This document shows positions 1-12,289 of a stretch of DNA of 64,000 bases, one piece after another. Positions within the stretch are counted from its first letter, which is position 1; every line of letters starts with the position of its first letter. The stretch lies in assembly GCA_947284805.1 (NCBI GenBank), contig OX369308.1, positions 25,149,289 to 25,213,288 of the forward strand. Reading direction: 5' to 3'. Origin of the DNA: Coleophora flavipennella. Its lineage: Eukaryota > Arthropoda > Insecta > Lepidoptera > Coleophoridae. Under the pieces are notes generated by a model. That model was not told the origin of the DNA and did not search any database. It saw only the letters and a program-made list of their open reading frames with translations. The position numbers and the translations under genes are program-made.

Positions 1-599
1 CTATACGAGCAAATAATATTAAATGTATGTACAAGTACTACAGAATATAATGTCAGTATATTTCAGTCTGAATATTTATATAATGATGTCATTTTTTTCA
101 TGGGTTGTCATTTTTCTTTTATCTTTTATTTATTTTTTGTTCTTTGATTTTATTACTGATAACTGCCTATTTTCTTAAGGTGAATAAGTAATTAGCATAT
201 TTTTTAATTCAATTCTGTTTGTCATCTAAAATATTTGGCTGTAAATCTTCCGAATCGCTAATAAATAAATTAATACTACCAAAAGCAAGGCGGTTTTTAC
301 TCGACTGCCCTAGAAAATACGTACATATATGTATATGTATGCCTGTTTCTTTGGCTGAGCCTGTAGCCTAAACGGTTTGATGGATTTTGGAGTGCGAATA
401 TGCGCGCGTGAGTCACATAGGATCCATTTTTACAACTACTCAAAAAGATAGGTAATGTTTTTATGCATTAGGGTTTCAATTTTCAATGAAATTGGGTTGT
501 AATTTAAAAATTCAAAAGTGAGTGATTTTAAAATGTGATTGATTTTGATAAAGTTAGACCTTGTTTGTAACCCCCGACGCAAAAAGAGTTATAGTTTAA
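1..599. other. Gene-free AT-rich stretch
   Basis: No coding exon is visible. Bases 315-480 resemble the repeats at 2735-2925 and 55375-55555: a GTATGTATGT-like start, then an 'acggcttgatggatttt' block and a cytosine-rich segment. They are probably degraded copies of one dispersed repeat. Confidence 0.6.
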
Positions 600-800
600 C
601 GTGTGTATCTGTGTGTCTGTCTGTGGCATCGTAGTTCTTGAACAAATGGACCGATTTTGATGCAGTTTTTTTGCTTGAAAGCTGAGGTGATCGAGATGGT
701 TCTTAGCTATAATTTATGAAGACCAATTCAGCTAGCTGTTTGAGGATCATCAGCTCTTATCTAGAAGGGATATGGGCAACTTATACAGGTCTGATCCTTT
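600..800. repeat. Dispersed repeat, copy 1
   Basis: About 200 bp almost identical to 2400-2620. Shared blocks include 'aatggaccgattttgatg', 'gaaagctgaggtgatcga' and 'gaggatcatcagctcttat'. The two copies lie 1.8 kb apart in direct orientation. The opening block ('accgattttgatgcag') is common in insect dispersed repeats. No coding capacity is seen. Confidence 0.7.
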
Positions 801-853
801 CAAGATTTGGTGTCCTGTTATTATAATAATATTGCAAAAACATGGTAACCGTG

Positions 854-1165
854 AGCTAATGCTGCATCATCTCCTGGAATCTGCAGGATACCCAACTCCT
901 CACCAAGTTACAGCAGCGAGGCATCGTATTTGCGCTCATTGGAGTAGTCTCAATGAATAGGTGTTAGATAAAACATGATAATCTTCACCTGATGCTGCAG
1001 AAACTCCTGGAATTTGCAGGATACCCAACACCTAGCCAACTTACAGCAGAGGTATCGTGTTTGGGCTCATTGGAATAGTCTCAATAAATAGATGTTAGAT
1101 AGAACATAGTAACCTGCAGGATACCCAACTCCTAACCAACTTACAGCAAAGGTATCGTGTTTGGG
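854..1165. repeat. Tandem repeat, about 130-bp unit, three copies
   Basis: The block around 'ctgcaggatacccaactcct' recurs at about 881, 1014 and 1114. Each copy is followed by an 'aacttacagcagaggtatcg'-like block and then 'ctcattggaatagtctcaat' (missing from the third copy). Spacing is 133 then 100 bp, so the last unit is shortened. A short open frame at 772-960 is only an accident of the first unit. Confidence 0.75.
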
Positions 1166-1769
1166 ATACGTAAAGTTTTAAATGCATTAAATAAAACTTA
1201 AATTTTAAAGACCCCCGACATAGCAAACAGCTTAAAAGTAAACAATAATATGTCTTCGCCCTATAAGTTTAATATAAATAGTTATATTTTGATCTAAGAG
1301 TCGTCGCGTAAGGGGGACTGCTAAGTTAATAAAATGAAAACAGAATACAGCTATTTTACTTTACTAAAACTAATTACAAATAATTTTACAACTTAACGGT
1401 CCCCCACGCCCTTTAGGGTCACAGGGTACCATGAAAACTACCTGCATTATACGCGTAACGAAAATCTGAGTAATCGAAAAAGTTCAACCTAAGCTTGCTT
1501 TGATAACGTCAGAATCTTTTGAGTACAAACAGACATACCTATTTACACGACATGGCTCAGGGCGAAGGGGTGCAATATCGTCGCGCGTGAATTCAACGCC
1601 TTAAGTGCAAACACTCCTCCACCGTCGCGTCTGGCGGCGAGATGTATGTGTTTTTTCACTGCGTTTTATACTACATGGATTTAACTCTCTCGCCTACGAA
1701 AAATTGATATTTTCTGATGAAAAGTATAAAAAAAATACGCTGCTATAATTAGACCTATATATAATAGTT
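1166..1769. other. Intergenic stretch without recognised features
   Basis: AT-rich sequence with no exon-like frame or clear repeat. The last eight bases (1762-1769, taatagtt) are the left target-site duplication of the adjoining SINE. Confidence 0.55.
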
Positions 1770-2077
1770 TTCATCTTATCATAGCGGCTCATATACGTCC
1801 CCACCGAGGAGCTCGGCTCGAGCCTACCCTAAATTAGGGCGATCGAGCCTTGGTCGCCCACGCGGGCCCAGTACGCGTTGGTCGACATTACACACAACCT
1901 TCCAGTTTCTTCGCAGGCTTCAGGCACAGGTTTCCTAACATTTTTTTCCCTCACCGTACTCGTAAGTCGGATAAATGTTCATATGACATCTAAATTCGAA
2001 AACACATTGGTACGTGGCAGGATTCGAACCACGGCCTCCCGGATAGGAGGCCCTATCCGTTACGCCACCGACGCTCT
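1770..2077 (-). mobile_element. SINE-A (tRNA-headed) copy, minus strand, with target-site duplication
   Basis: On the minus strand the right end reads like a tRNA head: an A-box-like 'gtggcgtaacgg' and a B-box-like 'ggttcgaatcc'. The body is GC-rich and contains 'gtccccaccgagg' and 'gcaggtttcc' on the plus strand. The same body recurs at 14068-14275, 19976-20279, 21556-21630 and 29807-30105. An exact 8-bp duplication (taatagtt) flanks it at 1762-1769 and 2078-2085. A tRNA-derived, RNA-polymerase-III SINE is inferred from the boxes. Confidence 0.82.
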
Positions 2078-2399
2078 TAATAGTTATAATCATATCTACG
2101 AGGAGGGGCCGTAGACATAGATGAGATACTAGTTACTTTGTTATATGATTGCCGTAGATATGATTAGTAATATTAAGAAACTTCTTTCCTTTTACTGAAG
2201 AAGTCGTTCTTCTTATCGTAGTGTGCGTGCGTGCCTTCTGACGCGCACACATACAAACCGCGCGATGTACCATTGTGTGAAAATAACCTAGTATTTTTTC
2301 TTTTAAAAAGATACCATTCATTTAAAAATATATTTAAACTAATCGTTTGGATATAATGGGTGAAACGGACTCCATTCTAGGGGGAGCACAGTGCACGAG

Positions 2400-2625
2400 C
2401 AGCAGCTGTGTATCTGTGTGTATGTCTGTGGCATCGTATTTCTTGAACAAATGGACTGATTTTGATGCAGTTTTTTTGCTTGAAAGCTAAGGTGATCGAG
2501 ATGGTTCTTAGCTATAATTTATGAAGACGAATTCAGCTAGCCGTTTGAGGATCATCAGCTCTTATCTAGGTGATGAAGGGATATGGGCAATTTATACAGG
2601 TCTGATCCATTCAGCGGCTAGGTTA
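2400..2625. repeat. Dispersed repeat, copy 2
   Basis: Direct copy of 600-800, extending into a 'tatgggcaatttatacagg' block that is also seen near 770-790. It has no coding frame. Confidence 0.7.
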
Positions 2626-2734
2626 AGAGTGCTTACTAGTGCGTTGGCTCAGCAACCCGTAGACAGAGGACCTTAGCCTCCAAAAAAAAAATTACATCAT
2701 AATATAAAAACGTCTAAAATAGAGGGTTATGTTT

Positions 2735-2925
2735 TTCGAGTGTATGTATGTATGTAGATTTCTATGTTCCTTTTACAGCCTGAACGGCTTGAAGGATTTG
2801 CACGTATGAACTACATATCGTTAGATTCGTCTTGATCCCGCGAATGACATAGCATACATTTTTACCCGACTGGCCAAAAAGAGGTGTTAAGTTTTAACGC
2901 AGTCGGGTTTTAATTTCTAATGAGA
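2735..2925. repeat. Dispersed repeat related to 55375-55555
   Basis: Shares 'atcgttagattcgtcttgat' followed by 'cccg' with the region upstream of the RTE insertion at 55.5 kb, as well as the flanking 'aacggcttga' and 'gcagtcg' blocks. A more decayed relative lies at 315-480. Confidence 0.65.
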
Positions 2926-3576
2926 TCCTAACGTTAATCTTCTTAATCCTTTTATGTCATTGGTAACTAGGTACTTCCTGTAGATATTTGGCCCAATATG
3001 CAGCCACGTCCAACGCTCTTTAATTAGCCTCAAACAAATCCTCCATCTACTGACTTAGCATAATGATGGGGTTATCAAAGGGGATATAATTCACAAGGGA
3101 TTATATTTTTAATTAACTTGCCATGTATGTATGGTTGTTCGGGTGAAATCTTGCAAGTTAGATTAGACCCACTTCCCGGTTTCCGATTGAGCTGAAATTT
3201 TGCACGCATATGTATATCGCGTGACAATGCAATATTAAATGCTTGTACTTAATTTTTCTTAGGTTTTTCGTAAATTATTTGATCACCAAATTATAAATTT
3301 TATCTTTTATTTAATCTATGCATTTCTATTAAAATATCTTTGTTTACAAATTAATACATCTGTCACCAATTTAAATTTGGGTCAAGGTGAAGATCAGGAT
3401 AGGGTTTTTTGTTAGATTAGGTTAGATTGGTCTACAGGACCGACAACGCAGCGGTGGCGGAGGCGGGCAGCGAAACGTCAGAATTAACTTTGCTCATAAT
3501 ACCACATACATTTATTTTTATTTTTTATTTGCGATTTTGTATTGTTTGGCGACTTTATTTTGGGGACTGATCTGTC
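2926..3576. other. Intergenic stretch with fragments of a dispersed repeat
   Basis: No gene is seen. The block around 3160-3215 ('cttcccggtttccgattgag') recurs at about 23480-23515, marking another repeat family. The rest is unremarkable AT-rich sequence. Confidence 0.5.
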
Positions 3577-3973
3577 TTGTTGAGTCATCTGAGCCAAAGG
3601 ACGTCCACTGCTGGACATAGGCCTCCCCCAAGGATTTCCACGACAATCAGTTCTACGCTAGCCGCATCCACTCGCGACCTTCACCAGGTTATCGGTCCAC
3701 AGAGTGGGAGGTCCGCCTACGCTACGTTTTCCTTTGCGCGGTTGCCACTCGAGAACTTTACTGCCCAACAGGTATTTCTACTACGAGCTATGTGCCCCGC
3801 CAACTGCCACTTAAGTTTAGAAATTCTGAAAGCTATGTCGGTTACTTTGGTTCTCCTAAGGGTCTCCTCAATTTTGATTCGATCACGCAGAGAAACTCCG
3901 AGCATAGCACGCGCCGTTGCCCTTTGGGTGACCTTGACCCTTCTTATAAGACCCATAGTAAGCGACCGTGTCT
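3577..3973 (-). pseudogene. RTE-type LINE 3' fragment (reverse-transcriptase ORF C-terminus)
   Basis: Read on the minus strand, this gives MGLIRRVKVTQRA, then a LGVSLRDRIK-like motif, RRTKVTDIA and KLKWQLAGHIARS. These are the hallmark words of the C-terminal end of the RTE-clade LINE ORF that recurs throughout this window. The element's 3' end lies at the left ('ggacgtccactgctggacat' on the plus strand). The copy is 5'-truncated and its frame is broken after about residue 70. It is a retrotransposition remnant, not a host gene. Confidence 0.85.
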
Positions 3974-3997
3974 TATTTCAATTGTACGTATAACATC

Positions 3998-4186
3998 ATG
4001 CCATAATATCAGCCGAAAAACGTCCACTGCTGGACAAAGACCTCCCCGAAGGCTTATCCAGCGGCTTCCCGCGATCTACCAGTTCGTCGGTCCACCGCCT
4101 GGGAGGGCTGCCTACGCTACGTTTTCTGGTGCGCGGTCGCCACACGAGAACTTTGACTTTGCCCTGCCCATTGTCACTTCAGTTTA
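3998..4186 (-). pseudogene. Second RTE-type LINE 3' fragment, minus strand
   Basis: Immediately beside the previous copy and in the same orientation. It restarts at the 3' terminal sequence ('atatcagccgaaaaacgtcc') and runs to the region encoding the WQWAGH part, so it is an independent 5'-truncated insertion rather than a continuation. Several indels break the frame. Confidence 0.8.
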
Positions 4187-4792
4187 GTGCTTATAAACTA
4201 TATTAAATAGTAAAATTTTAATAATTTTCGCAAAACCTAAAAGCTTATGGTACAAGCTTTTATTTGAAAGAGTTTTTATGCTAAGAATTCAAATGCTCAA
4301 ATGAATATAAAAATCGGTCATCACACTTATACACGGTTCTCATTTCAAGAAAGGTGAGCACAGTATTGTATTTTCTACGATTCTATTGAAAAATAAAAGA
4401 CGATCCTGGGATTGATTCCACCACCAAAGTTCATCATCAGATCAACTTCAAAATTTCAAAGGATTTATTGATACCGGGAATACGGCTTCATTACAAATTT
4501 CAGCTTAATCGGACCCCTGGAAGTCGCTCAAAATTGATCGCAATAGTTGATCTAAACAAACATACATACAAACATTGCAAGTTGAATAAAATCTTTTGAA
4601 AATAGTACGCATAAATGATAATGATAGAGACCGTGTTCGAAATGTTGAAGTTCGAAATGTTGAACCCCTACTCACAATTAAGAATTGTAATGCATGACTG
4701 TGAGACTAGACCTTTGCTCATTTCTGCCCTGTTTCATTCTGAGGTACAGAAACGTTTGTTGAATCGCGAAAGAACGTTTTAAATTATATAAG
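4187..4792. other. Gene-free stretch
   Basis: AT-rich, with no exon or recognised element. The segment 'atcggacccctggaagtcg' near 4510 resembles generic dispersed-repeat text seen in insects, but I could not pair it within the window. Confidence 0.45.
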
Positions 4793-5181
4793 CACACCCT
4801 GGACACTTCATACAACGGGCCATAAATGACATTTCAAAAAAGGAATGACGGAACAAACAAAATGGCGGCGAAATCCAAATAAATATACTTTGGTATAAAT
4901 GTCTAAGCTAGATTAAATAATGTCTAAGTTAGGCAATGTACCTATCCAAATTACTTTTAAATGTCTCATGTTAAATTGACATAGTTCCCGAGGGATCTGG
5001 GGACAACTCATTTCCACGCTCGCGCACATAGGTAAAGTATATATATTAGTACTAACATACAGTACAGATTGGTTACAATTTGGTTGTCGAACGTATAGGA
5101 TTTCGACGCCATTTTGTTTGTTCCGTCATTCGTTTTTTGAAATGTCATTTCTGGCCCGTTGCATGAAGTGTCCAGGGTGTG
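4793..5181. mobile_element. MITE with long terminal inverted repeats (family M1)
   Basis: The left end begins CACACCCTGGACACTTCATA. It continues with an 'atgacatttcaaaaaa' block and a 'gacggaacaaacaaaatggc' block, spanning roughly 80 bases in all. The right end (about 5095-5181) is its reverse complement. The interior also contains the 'ttagtactaacatacagta' word found at 12290, 35938 and 61600. No transposase is present, and I see no clear target-site duplication, so the exact ends are approximate. Confidence 0.72.
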
Positions 5182-5273
5182 ACGCAAGGGAGCAATCGGA
5201 AAACGTTTTTCAGTTTCATAGAATGAACACACATTCTAAATCATACAGATGAACTAAATTCGCCAACGGAACC

Positions 5274-5368
5274 TTCGTTTTGACTAGGAATGAAGGTCAC
5301 TTGTTTCGAGAGGGTGTTTACGAACATCATTTCATCTAAATAAGTGACCTTAATTCCTAGTCATAACG
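5274..5368. repeat. Short inverted repeat
   Basis: The arm 'tgactaggaatgaaggtcac' is matched in reverse complement by 'gtgaccttaattcctagtca', with about 30 nt of spacer. The arms are roughly 33 nt with a few mismatches. It is probably a tiny MITE or palindromic repeat. Confidence 0.65.
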
Positions 5369-5379
5369 AACGTATTTAC

Positions 5380-7764
5380 GCCCTTTATCATTGATTCCTA
5401 GGTATAAAAATCGCACTTGCGCGAGTTGCGCTGCTAATGTTAAGGACACATCAATTTATTATATCCTAGGCAATAATGACGTAATTGAGGTAGGTAATAA
5501 TGAAGTTCTGTCACATACTTTGTCCGAAACAGATGACACAGATTAGTTTTTATGTAAACAATTAACATGTGATTTTTTTTGTTAAAAACAGATTATTTAC
5601 GAATTAAAGTTATTCAAAATGCCCACCTGATTTTCGACACATGCCTTCAACCTACGTGGCTAGTCGTCAATAGCAGCACGCACGACTTCCATTCTTAATA
5701 CTGCTACATTTTGTAATTCACCGTTACAAATTTTAATATTAGGTACATAAATAGTGACTTCAGTGCATGGTGTAATATGTAAACTCCAGCCGTGCGTCGC
5801 AGCTGACACATTTTTTTAATTGGTCTACATTATATTAATAATGCGTAATTTGAATCAGCACCATTTATCCTTCAATCCCAATTTTTTTTTAAATCTAACT
5901 AGCTCGAATTATTACTATGTAATTTAAACTTAAATGGTTTTGAGTCAGTTCCTTGAAATGCAATACTTTCAATGTTAACAGGCTCATTGCTCTCGTCCCT
6001 TGTGCAAACGCAAATAACCTACGATACAGTGATCTGTTCGAAGAATGACTTTATAACAAATGAACTAAAACAAAAAAAAATAACAATATTGATACGCATA
6101 AATACTCCTTTTTACTCGCTGCGTATATTGCTCGTTGTCGCTTCTGCTACATGCTGCTACGCGCTACATGCTGACTACGCCACGTAGTGTGTAGCAAAAC
6201 TGTAAGTGTGAACAACTTTTTGTTTCCTCAGAAAATATATAGCCAGCCAAGTGCATTTCGAACTACGTATGTTGCAGCGTTTCAGTCATTTATACTATAA
6301 TACCGAACCGGTTAACTCCCAGACCAGCCTCCAGCCACGTATTAATAATTAAGAAGCTTGGAGCTGCAGCTTGTACACATTTTTTAACTGGCATATTTCT
6401 AGCGGAAATCAGGTGACCAAGAAAAATCAGGAATTCTTGCCGCACTGCTACCTGGCGGTAAAACGTACCATACCACCTCTTAAATGCTCATCGACTTAGA
6501 CAGCACGGAAACTCCTGTGTGTGTGGGGTCTCACGTAACAATGACAAAGTTCGCGTGGTCCTTGGAGTGTTGTCTAATAGTTTGTGGTAAGTGCATTATG
6601 GCGTACAATCAAGCTTTAGAAACTATGAACTGAATGATGCAGAATATTTGGAATGAAAACTGGGCGATGGTTGGTACCACCGTTATCTTTAGCGGTTATT
6701 TGCGCCAGACGTTGCCGGTGGCGACGCGGAGCACCAGAGCCGATTAGGTAAGCGCCTGCTAATGTAAATAGCCGGAAGTAGATACTGAAATTGCGCCTCA
6801 AGCAAAATTGTCGCGTCTATCTTGGTGGCAACACTCACGAGATGAACACCGCAAGACCGAAGAGGGGTAATTACCGAACACCGATGGACTGGTACAACTG
6901 ATATAGTCTCTTTGTCAATTTGCAGCTTCCGTTGAGGAACTAATTATACCACTTATGAGGATTTTATTACTGTAAAACCATATTGTTTTTAGGATTCCGT
7001 AGTAAAACTTGGAACCCTAATAGTTTCGCCATGTCCGTCTGTCCATCCGTCTGCCTATTTAATAGGAAAATTATCACAGCTAAAATAACCTTTCTTAGTT
7101 TAGCAGTAATAGTAGACCTACTCGTAAAATAGGGAGTTTATAAAAATATCATAGATTTTTCATACGACATGTTCTGTAACAATTAAATTGATAAATTAGC
7201 ACAGCCCGATATAGTCCTGATGAAAATTCAATACCACGCTCGCAAGTCGCTTGTGGCTCATGCACCACACATCTTCAAACGCAGTCATATGTGAAAGTTT
7301 TTCCATTAGCTCGTAGTTAATTTAGTAACTTTATCATATAGAGTGTATTTAAGCTAAACTAATTTAACAAAATAAAATAAAAACTACGTTCACGAGTGTG
7401 AAGCCGCAGGCGAAAGCTAGTTTTTACTAACTCGAAAAATATCACAGGATAAACTTAACATTTTTTTTAAACATCTTCACTAAAGCCCATATTTTTGGGT
7501 GATTTTTTCAGTTTCATCTTTCTGTTACGTGTATGGGAGGCACTTCGTATTCTTCTTCATCGTTCCCTCACTGCTGATGATGGTGACCATATGTATGTAT
7601 AATCTTCCACTGGATCCTGGGTCAAGTGGACTGCACGGTGCAAATTCCACTTTATTTAGTGTAGGTAGCATCTTCATACAGAATTTCGATACTGTAAATC
7701 TAATGGCCAAACATTTTTTCAAAGTTTTATACTTATTTGAATACTTTTTGTTATTTTATTTTTA
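5380..7764. other. Long gene-free region
   Basis: No exon-like frame with splice signals was found on either strand. Around 6998-7060 there is a fragment of the 'ggttccgta...ccgtctgtcc' repeat family (see 12629-13335). At about 7385-7420, 'gaagccgcaggcgaaagcta' is the edge of the repeat family seen at 24735 and 61028. The region 6650-6880 is more GC-rich and may be old transposon sequence, but I do not recognise it. Confidence 0.5.
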
Positions 7765-7990
7765 GTATCAAATATAAAATTAAAGCCTTTCTGCTCACTT
7801 GGCACGAGGCGAAGTGACAGGAGCACCTCCAGTGGAAGCACAGTTGGCTGGAGTTCAGTGCGACGGGTAGAGAAAACTTCGAACTATCCAAGCATTATCG
7901 ACGAGGACTGCTTTCTGCACTGTTGCCGCAATTGGTCTGCCTCGGAGTTCGAGCCGCTTTAGGTGACGTTCAAGGTCAGCTGAAATTATC
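7765..7990 (-). pseudogene. 3' end of an R2-type (RLE) LINE, minus strand
   Basis: The reverse complement matches 60775-61000 nearly base for base. Shared blocks include 'gaccttgaacgtcacctaa', 'gcagaaagcagtcctc' and 'gaggctttaattttatattt'. The better-preserved copy at 60.2-61.0 kb identifies this as the C-terminal coding end plus 3' UTR of a LINE with a CCHC-type finger and a restriction-like endonuclease. This copy is heavily 5'-truncated and meets an RTE fragment in the opposite orientation. Confidence 0.78.
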
Positions 7991-8014
7991 ATGGCCACCG
8001 AGTGAATTGACTTT

Positions 8015-8520
8015 AATATACAGTTGTAGTCTCGAATTAGTTCAAGAATATGTCTACTTCGGGTAGATCATGCAGTTAGGTAGAAACAACTTCGATATGC
8101 AACTCAGTTGAAGAATACAGCTGGCCTGGTTCGGGAAGCTCCGTGATATCTTTGTGTCGCCAATACCACAATGCCTGAAGACGAAAGTCTTTAATCAGTG
8201 TGTCCTATCTGAAATTACATACGGCACTGAGACGGCAAAGCAACAGTACAATTAGGTCACAAGCTCAAAGTCACACGGCGTGCTACAGAGAGATCTATGC
8301 TTGGAGTTTCTCTGCGGGATAGAAACCGAAACTAAATCAATCGCCAGAGAACCAAAGTGACAAACATAGCTCAGCAAATTAGCCGACTGATGTGACAAGG
8401 GGCTGGACACATCTGTCGCAGAACCGGTAACCACTAGACAAAGCGAGCTCTGGAGTGGAAACCGCGTTTAGGTAAACGTAGTGTGGGACGCCACTCAGCT
8501 AGGTGGAGTCATGAATTTGG
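8015..8520 (+). pseudogene. RTE-type LINE ORF C-terminal fragment, plus strand
   Basis: Translation in shifting frames gives IMQLGRNNF, RIQLAWFGKLRDIF, PIPQCLKTKVFNQCVL and YGTET. Later come LGVSLRD-, PKVTNIAQ- and AGHICRRTG-like remnants. This order is the thumb/C-terminal region of the RTE-type LINE found elsewhere in the window (compare 55880-56092). Stops and indels are frequent, so this is an old, dead copy. Confidence 0.8.
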
Positions 8521-9325
8521 AACTACTGGTAGTTGCATAGTTAAAAGTTATTTACCGTAGCACTACCATAGCTATTAAGTATACTCCCATGTACAGATTT
8601 TTCCGAGATGCATTTAAGACCTTATTTCTATGAATTTAAACTCGGCTTCAGGACCCTATAAAATATTTGTTCAATATAACTTTGAATTCGACGCATTTTT
8701 GTAATGCTTAATACCATGTAAATTTAGGAACTCTCGTAGTTGCTTGTAAAACTCACCGTATATCAGTAGTTGTAAAAGCAACATTCTGATGCATGTTTTT
8801 TTCTTGTTCGTTTGAATACTGTGTGTTTAGGCTGAGAAAGAGGGCTGCCTCTTGGCCTGATGCCAACGTCCTTCGTCAATCCGTCTAACGAAGCGAGCGC
8901 ACCGCGGAATGAGTTCACCTCCTGGAGTTATTAAAAAGTGCAAATTGCGAAAATGACGAGGTTATGAGCTAATGAGGTTCCGCTTGAGGTGGAGTGATTT
9001 TAATTTATTGTCATAGTTGAAAATATTAAGGCGAGAAATTTTAAGGAGAGAAATGATTGCGACTGGCGGGGCAGCGGGCGGCGCGGCGTGTCGTCACACC
9101 ACTGGGCAACGTTCAGGTTTTGGGATAAATATGAACTTAATAAATATAGGACTTCAGTTGTAAACTAAAATTTAGCAGGTTATCTGTAGTACTTAAATAG
9201 ATATATCTGCGTTTAAAGGTTATGTGCAAAGTTAAAACTTTATTAACAATATTCGTTTTAGACTTTTATTTTAGCCTATATTCGGGATTTTTTATAACCG
9301 AGTAAAGTATATATCCCGTCATGTA
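8521..9325. other. Gene-free stretch
   Basis: No gene is seen. Two similar segments ('aactactggtagttgcatag' at about 8520 and 'aactctcgtagttgcttgta' at about 8728) suggest a faint direct duplication. A GC-rich patch lies at 9065-9110. Confidence 0.45.
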
Positions 9326-9329
9326 AAAA

Positions 9330-9672
9330 ATGTGCACATTTTTTAGACAATATCCTAAGGTGTACCGTAAAATTGGCACATTCTTTAGACAATATCCTAA
9401 GGTGTACCGTATAATTTACACATTCTTAAGACAATATCCTAAAGTGTACCGTATAATTTGGACATTCTTTAGACAATATCCTAAGGTGTACCGTATAATT
9501 TGCACATTCTTTAGACAATATCCTAAGGCGTACCGTATAGTTTGCACATTCTTAAGACAATATCCTATGGTGTACCGTATAATTTGCACATTCTTTAGAC
9601 AATATCCTAAGGTGTACCGTATAATTTGCACATTCTTTAGACAATATCCTAATGTGTACCGTACAACTTTTG
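9330..9672. repeat. Minisatellite, 42-bp unit, eight copies
   Basis: The unit is built around 'ttagacaatatcctaaggtg' followed by 'taccgtataatttgcacatt'. Because 42 is divisible by three, frames stay open on both strands: plus strand TFFRQYPKVYRII repeats, minus strand GYCLKNVQIIRYTL repeats. I treat these as by-products of the array. Unit divergence is low, only a few bases per copy, which points to recent amplification or homogenisation. Confidence 0.93.
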
Positions 9673-9689
9673 TAAACCATTGATCTAGA

Positions 9690-12289
9690 AAAACAGTTTT
9701 TCTCCGCTTTTCGTCCGGTGCCTCCCCTTAAGAAAAATCAATACGAAGATGAACATATAGGGATCTCTCCCATCCAACTTCTGGTAATATCATCCTTACT
9801 AATTATAACAAATGTGAAAGTGTGTCTGTCTGTCTATTTGTTACTCATTCTATTTTGAATTAATGTATTGTTTTAGATTGTAGACTATATTAAAGTATAA
9901 TATACTTTTCTGCTCCCATTTGGTAACTTGCTTATTACATAACCTCAAATCATATCACAAAAGTATTCACTCCTACAAGTCGTTTTACAACGATCATTTC
10001 AAAACGAGACAACCTATAAATAAAACTTTTTAAATATGTATAAGGCAATGGCTTCAAAAATTCAATGTATGAATAGGACAAAATTTCAATGTATTTTTAT
10101 TTTTTTTCATGGATGTAGAAAAAGTATTGTATGCCACTGCACGCAGTTAGCCATTATAAAACTAGTGCTTATCTATTGTGCCACGAAGCGCACTCATGTT
10201 ACAATGGCTCTCATTACTTGGCACTGACGGTGAACTATTTAAATGTAATAGTGTTAGGCTGTGTGTAAAAATCAGTTAAATTTATTGAACGAAAATTGTT
10301 AATAAGATGCCCCCGGGGAGTGCACGTTACAAAATCACAACTGTTACTAGGGAAGCTCTGGACAGGTGGGTATACCCAATTATACCTTTTTGCCCGTACG
10401 GCTATTGAATCAGTACCCGTCGAGCCGCGTTCCAAATAAGGGTTGATGGAACGACGGGTTGCCTAATTGCTATGCTGCCTAGCCTGAAGTCAAACCGTAA
10501 AAGTGTGAAAAAATATGTATCTAAATATTGTTCCCTATCTTTCATTATTGAATAATAATAATATTTATTATTTTTTCTCATTTTACGTTATTCAAAGCTG
10601 CATCTTAAAAGACAAAAGACAGTTGTTAATTGGAAAAACATCATAATTAGAACATTAAAATTGTTATAATTTGTAAAAATCCGACTACTTTTCAGATTAT
10701 TGTTTACCTAATCAACACGTTTATTTAGTGTTTTAAAATAATAATATTGAAGAAAGGGAAAATAAATAAAAAATCGTTTCAGTTTTACTTTCGAGTGACG
10801 GAGGAGTGAAGAAGGTATTGTTATGGCAATATGTGATGTAAAATCTTAGTTTAGATTTCTATGGAGATCGATTTTCTTGCTCTAAGAGAGTCTAAAAACC
10901 TAAAAAAAATAAAAAATATGTATGTGTTTGTGTGTCTGTGCGTCCGCCTGGTGCTCTAGTGTTAAATTACTGGACCGAATTGGGTAAAATTTGGGTTAGC
11001 CAGCCCTTTTTTATTTAATTTCCCCTATATTTATTTTTAGAATTGTCACCATTGTAAAAAAGAACTAAGACTAAAAATCTCTCTCTTTTTCTCTCTTTTG
11101 CCTAGCGTTGTCCCATTATTTGGGGTCGGCTCTCCTCGTACCGTGGCGCCAGGGCGCTCTGTCCCGGGTTGTCTGGATATCTTTTACTTTTACTTACTTC
11201 GGATACTTTTGGGTCAATATGAACTACAACCGAGGAAAATTTTAACTTCTTAGTATTAGTGATTGCCCAATAAACTAAGATATTTTTTTCGAAATTTTAC
11301 CCATTGCTGTTGGAACATTTTTTTATGGAGCTTGGCGTAAAAACAATATAATGTGTGTACGTTTTTTTATCTTTCGCATGCGATGAAACCTTTATATTTC
11401 ATTAGAAGATGCAAATATACTTACTTACTGTAAATGTACTTGGACATTTTGACTAAAGGTTGTCTCCACGTTGTTGGACGCCAATGAAATGGAGTAGCAA
11501 CTAACTAGCTGCTTCGTTGACTTTGATGACATTCGTGACTTTCCTTTTATTTTATCCATGTAAATCTACAAAAAAAATGCTAATTGCTTGTTGGACCACG
11601 CAAAAATAAAGATTTTTAAGTTGGTAGTATTTTCAAAAAATTAATGGAAACTTATTTAAAAAATGTTTTTGTAAATGGTAAAGAACATTTTGTATAGATA
11701 ATTCTAGGTTTTTTTTACAAATTCAACTGCGCGACTTAAATTGTTTGACTTTTCTTAGAGTAATAAAACCTAATGGACCGTGATGCTTTTCCTTTTAAAT
11801 TAATTAATTATAGTACAATTATTATTATTTACTATTTGTAATCATCGTCAGCCCAAGAAAGTTCACTGCTGGACATAAACTAACTAACTAACTAATACCT
11901 AACTATTTCTCATACCTTTCAAAATTTCTGAAATAGCGTTTTAACAGGTCATTTTTAGTAAACAAATAATTTATCGGGTAAATTAGCAAACTATTTATAT
12001 TTAAAAAGACCTTATTCAACGTTACCCCACACGATAGGGCATGTAAACAAAAAATTCATTCCCTTATATGTAGGGAAGGGAGCCTAAAACATTTATTTTA
12101 AAGATTTTATTCGCATACTTTATAGAGGTCACAGATTTGTGTAACATTACCAAATTTCAACTTTATTGCCGTAATAGTAAAAAAAAAGTCTGAGAAAAAC
12201 GGTTGTGCCTTATCAACGGACAGAGAGACAGATAGGCAGACAGACAGACAATGAAACTATGAGGGTTTCTAGTTTGACTACGAAGCCAA
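9690..12289. other. Long gene-free region
   Basis: No supported exon. A short piece at 11843-11880 ('cccaagaaagttcactgctg') is the 3' tip of an RTE element in minus orientation. The segment 11095-11175 ('cccattatttggggtcggct') looks like a fragment of a dispersed repeat. Short frames at 10036-10227 and 10235-10435 show no family resemblance. Confidence 0.5.

Noticed and set aside
2000..2085. tRNA gene on the minus strand
   Set aside because: A and B boxes are present, but the sequence recurs with a common SINE body and target duplications and does not fold as a proper cloverleaf by eye; it is a SINE head.
3577..3993. 138-residue plus-strand protein
   Set aside because: Antisense of an RTE LINE fragment; the minus-strand reading carries the recognisable motifs.
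9330..9683. 117-residue repetitive protein (TFFRQYPKVYRII repeats)
   Set aside because: Explained by a 42-bp minisatellite whose period is a multiple of three; the opposite strand is open too.
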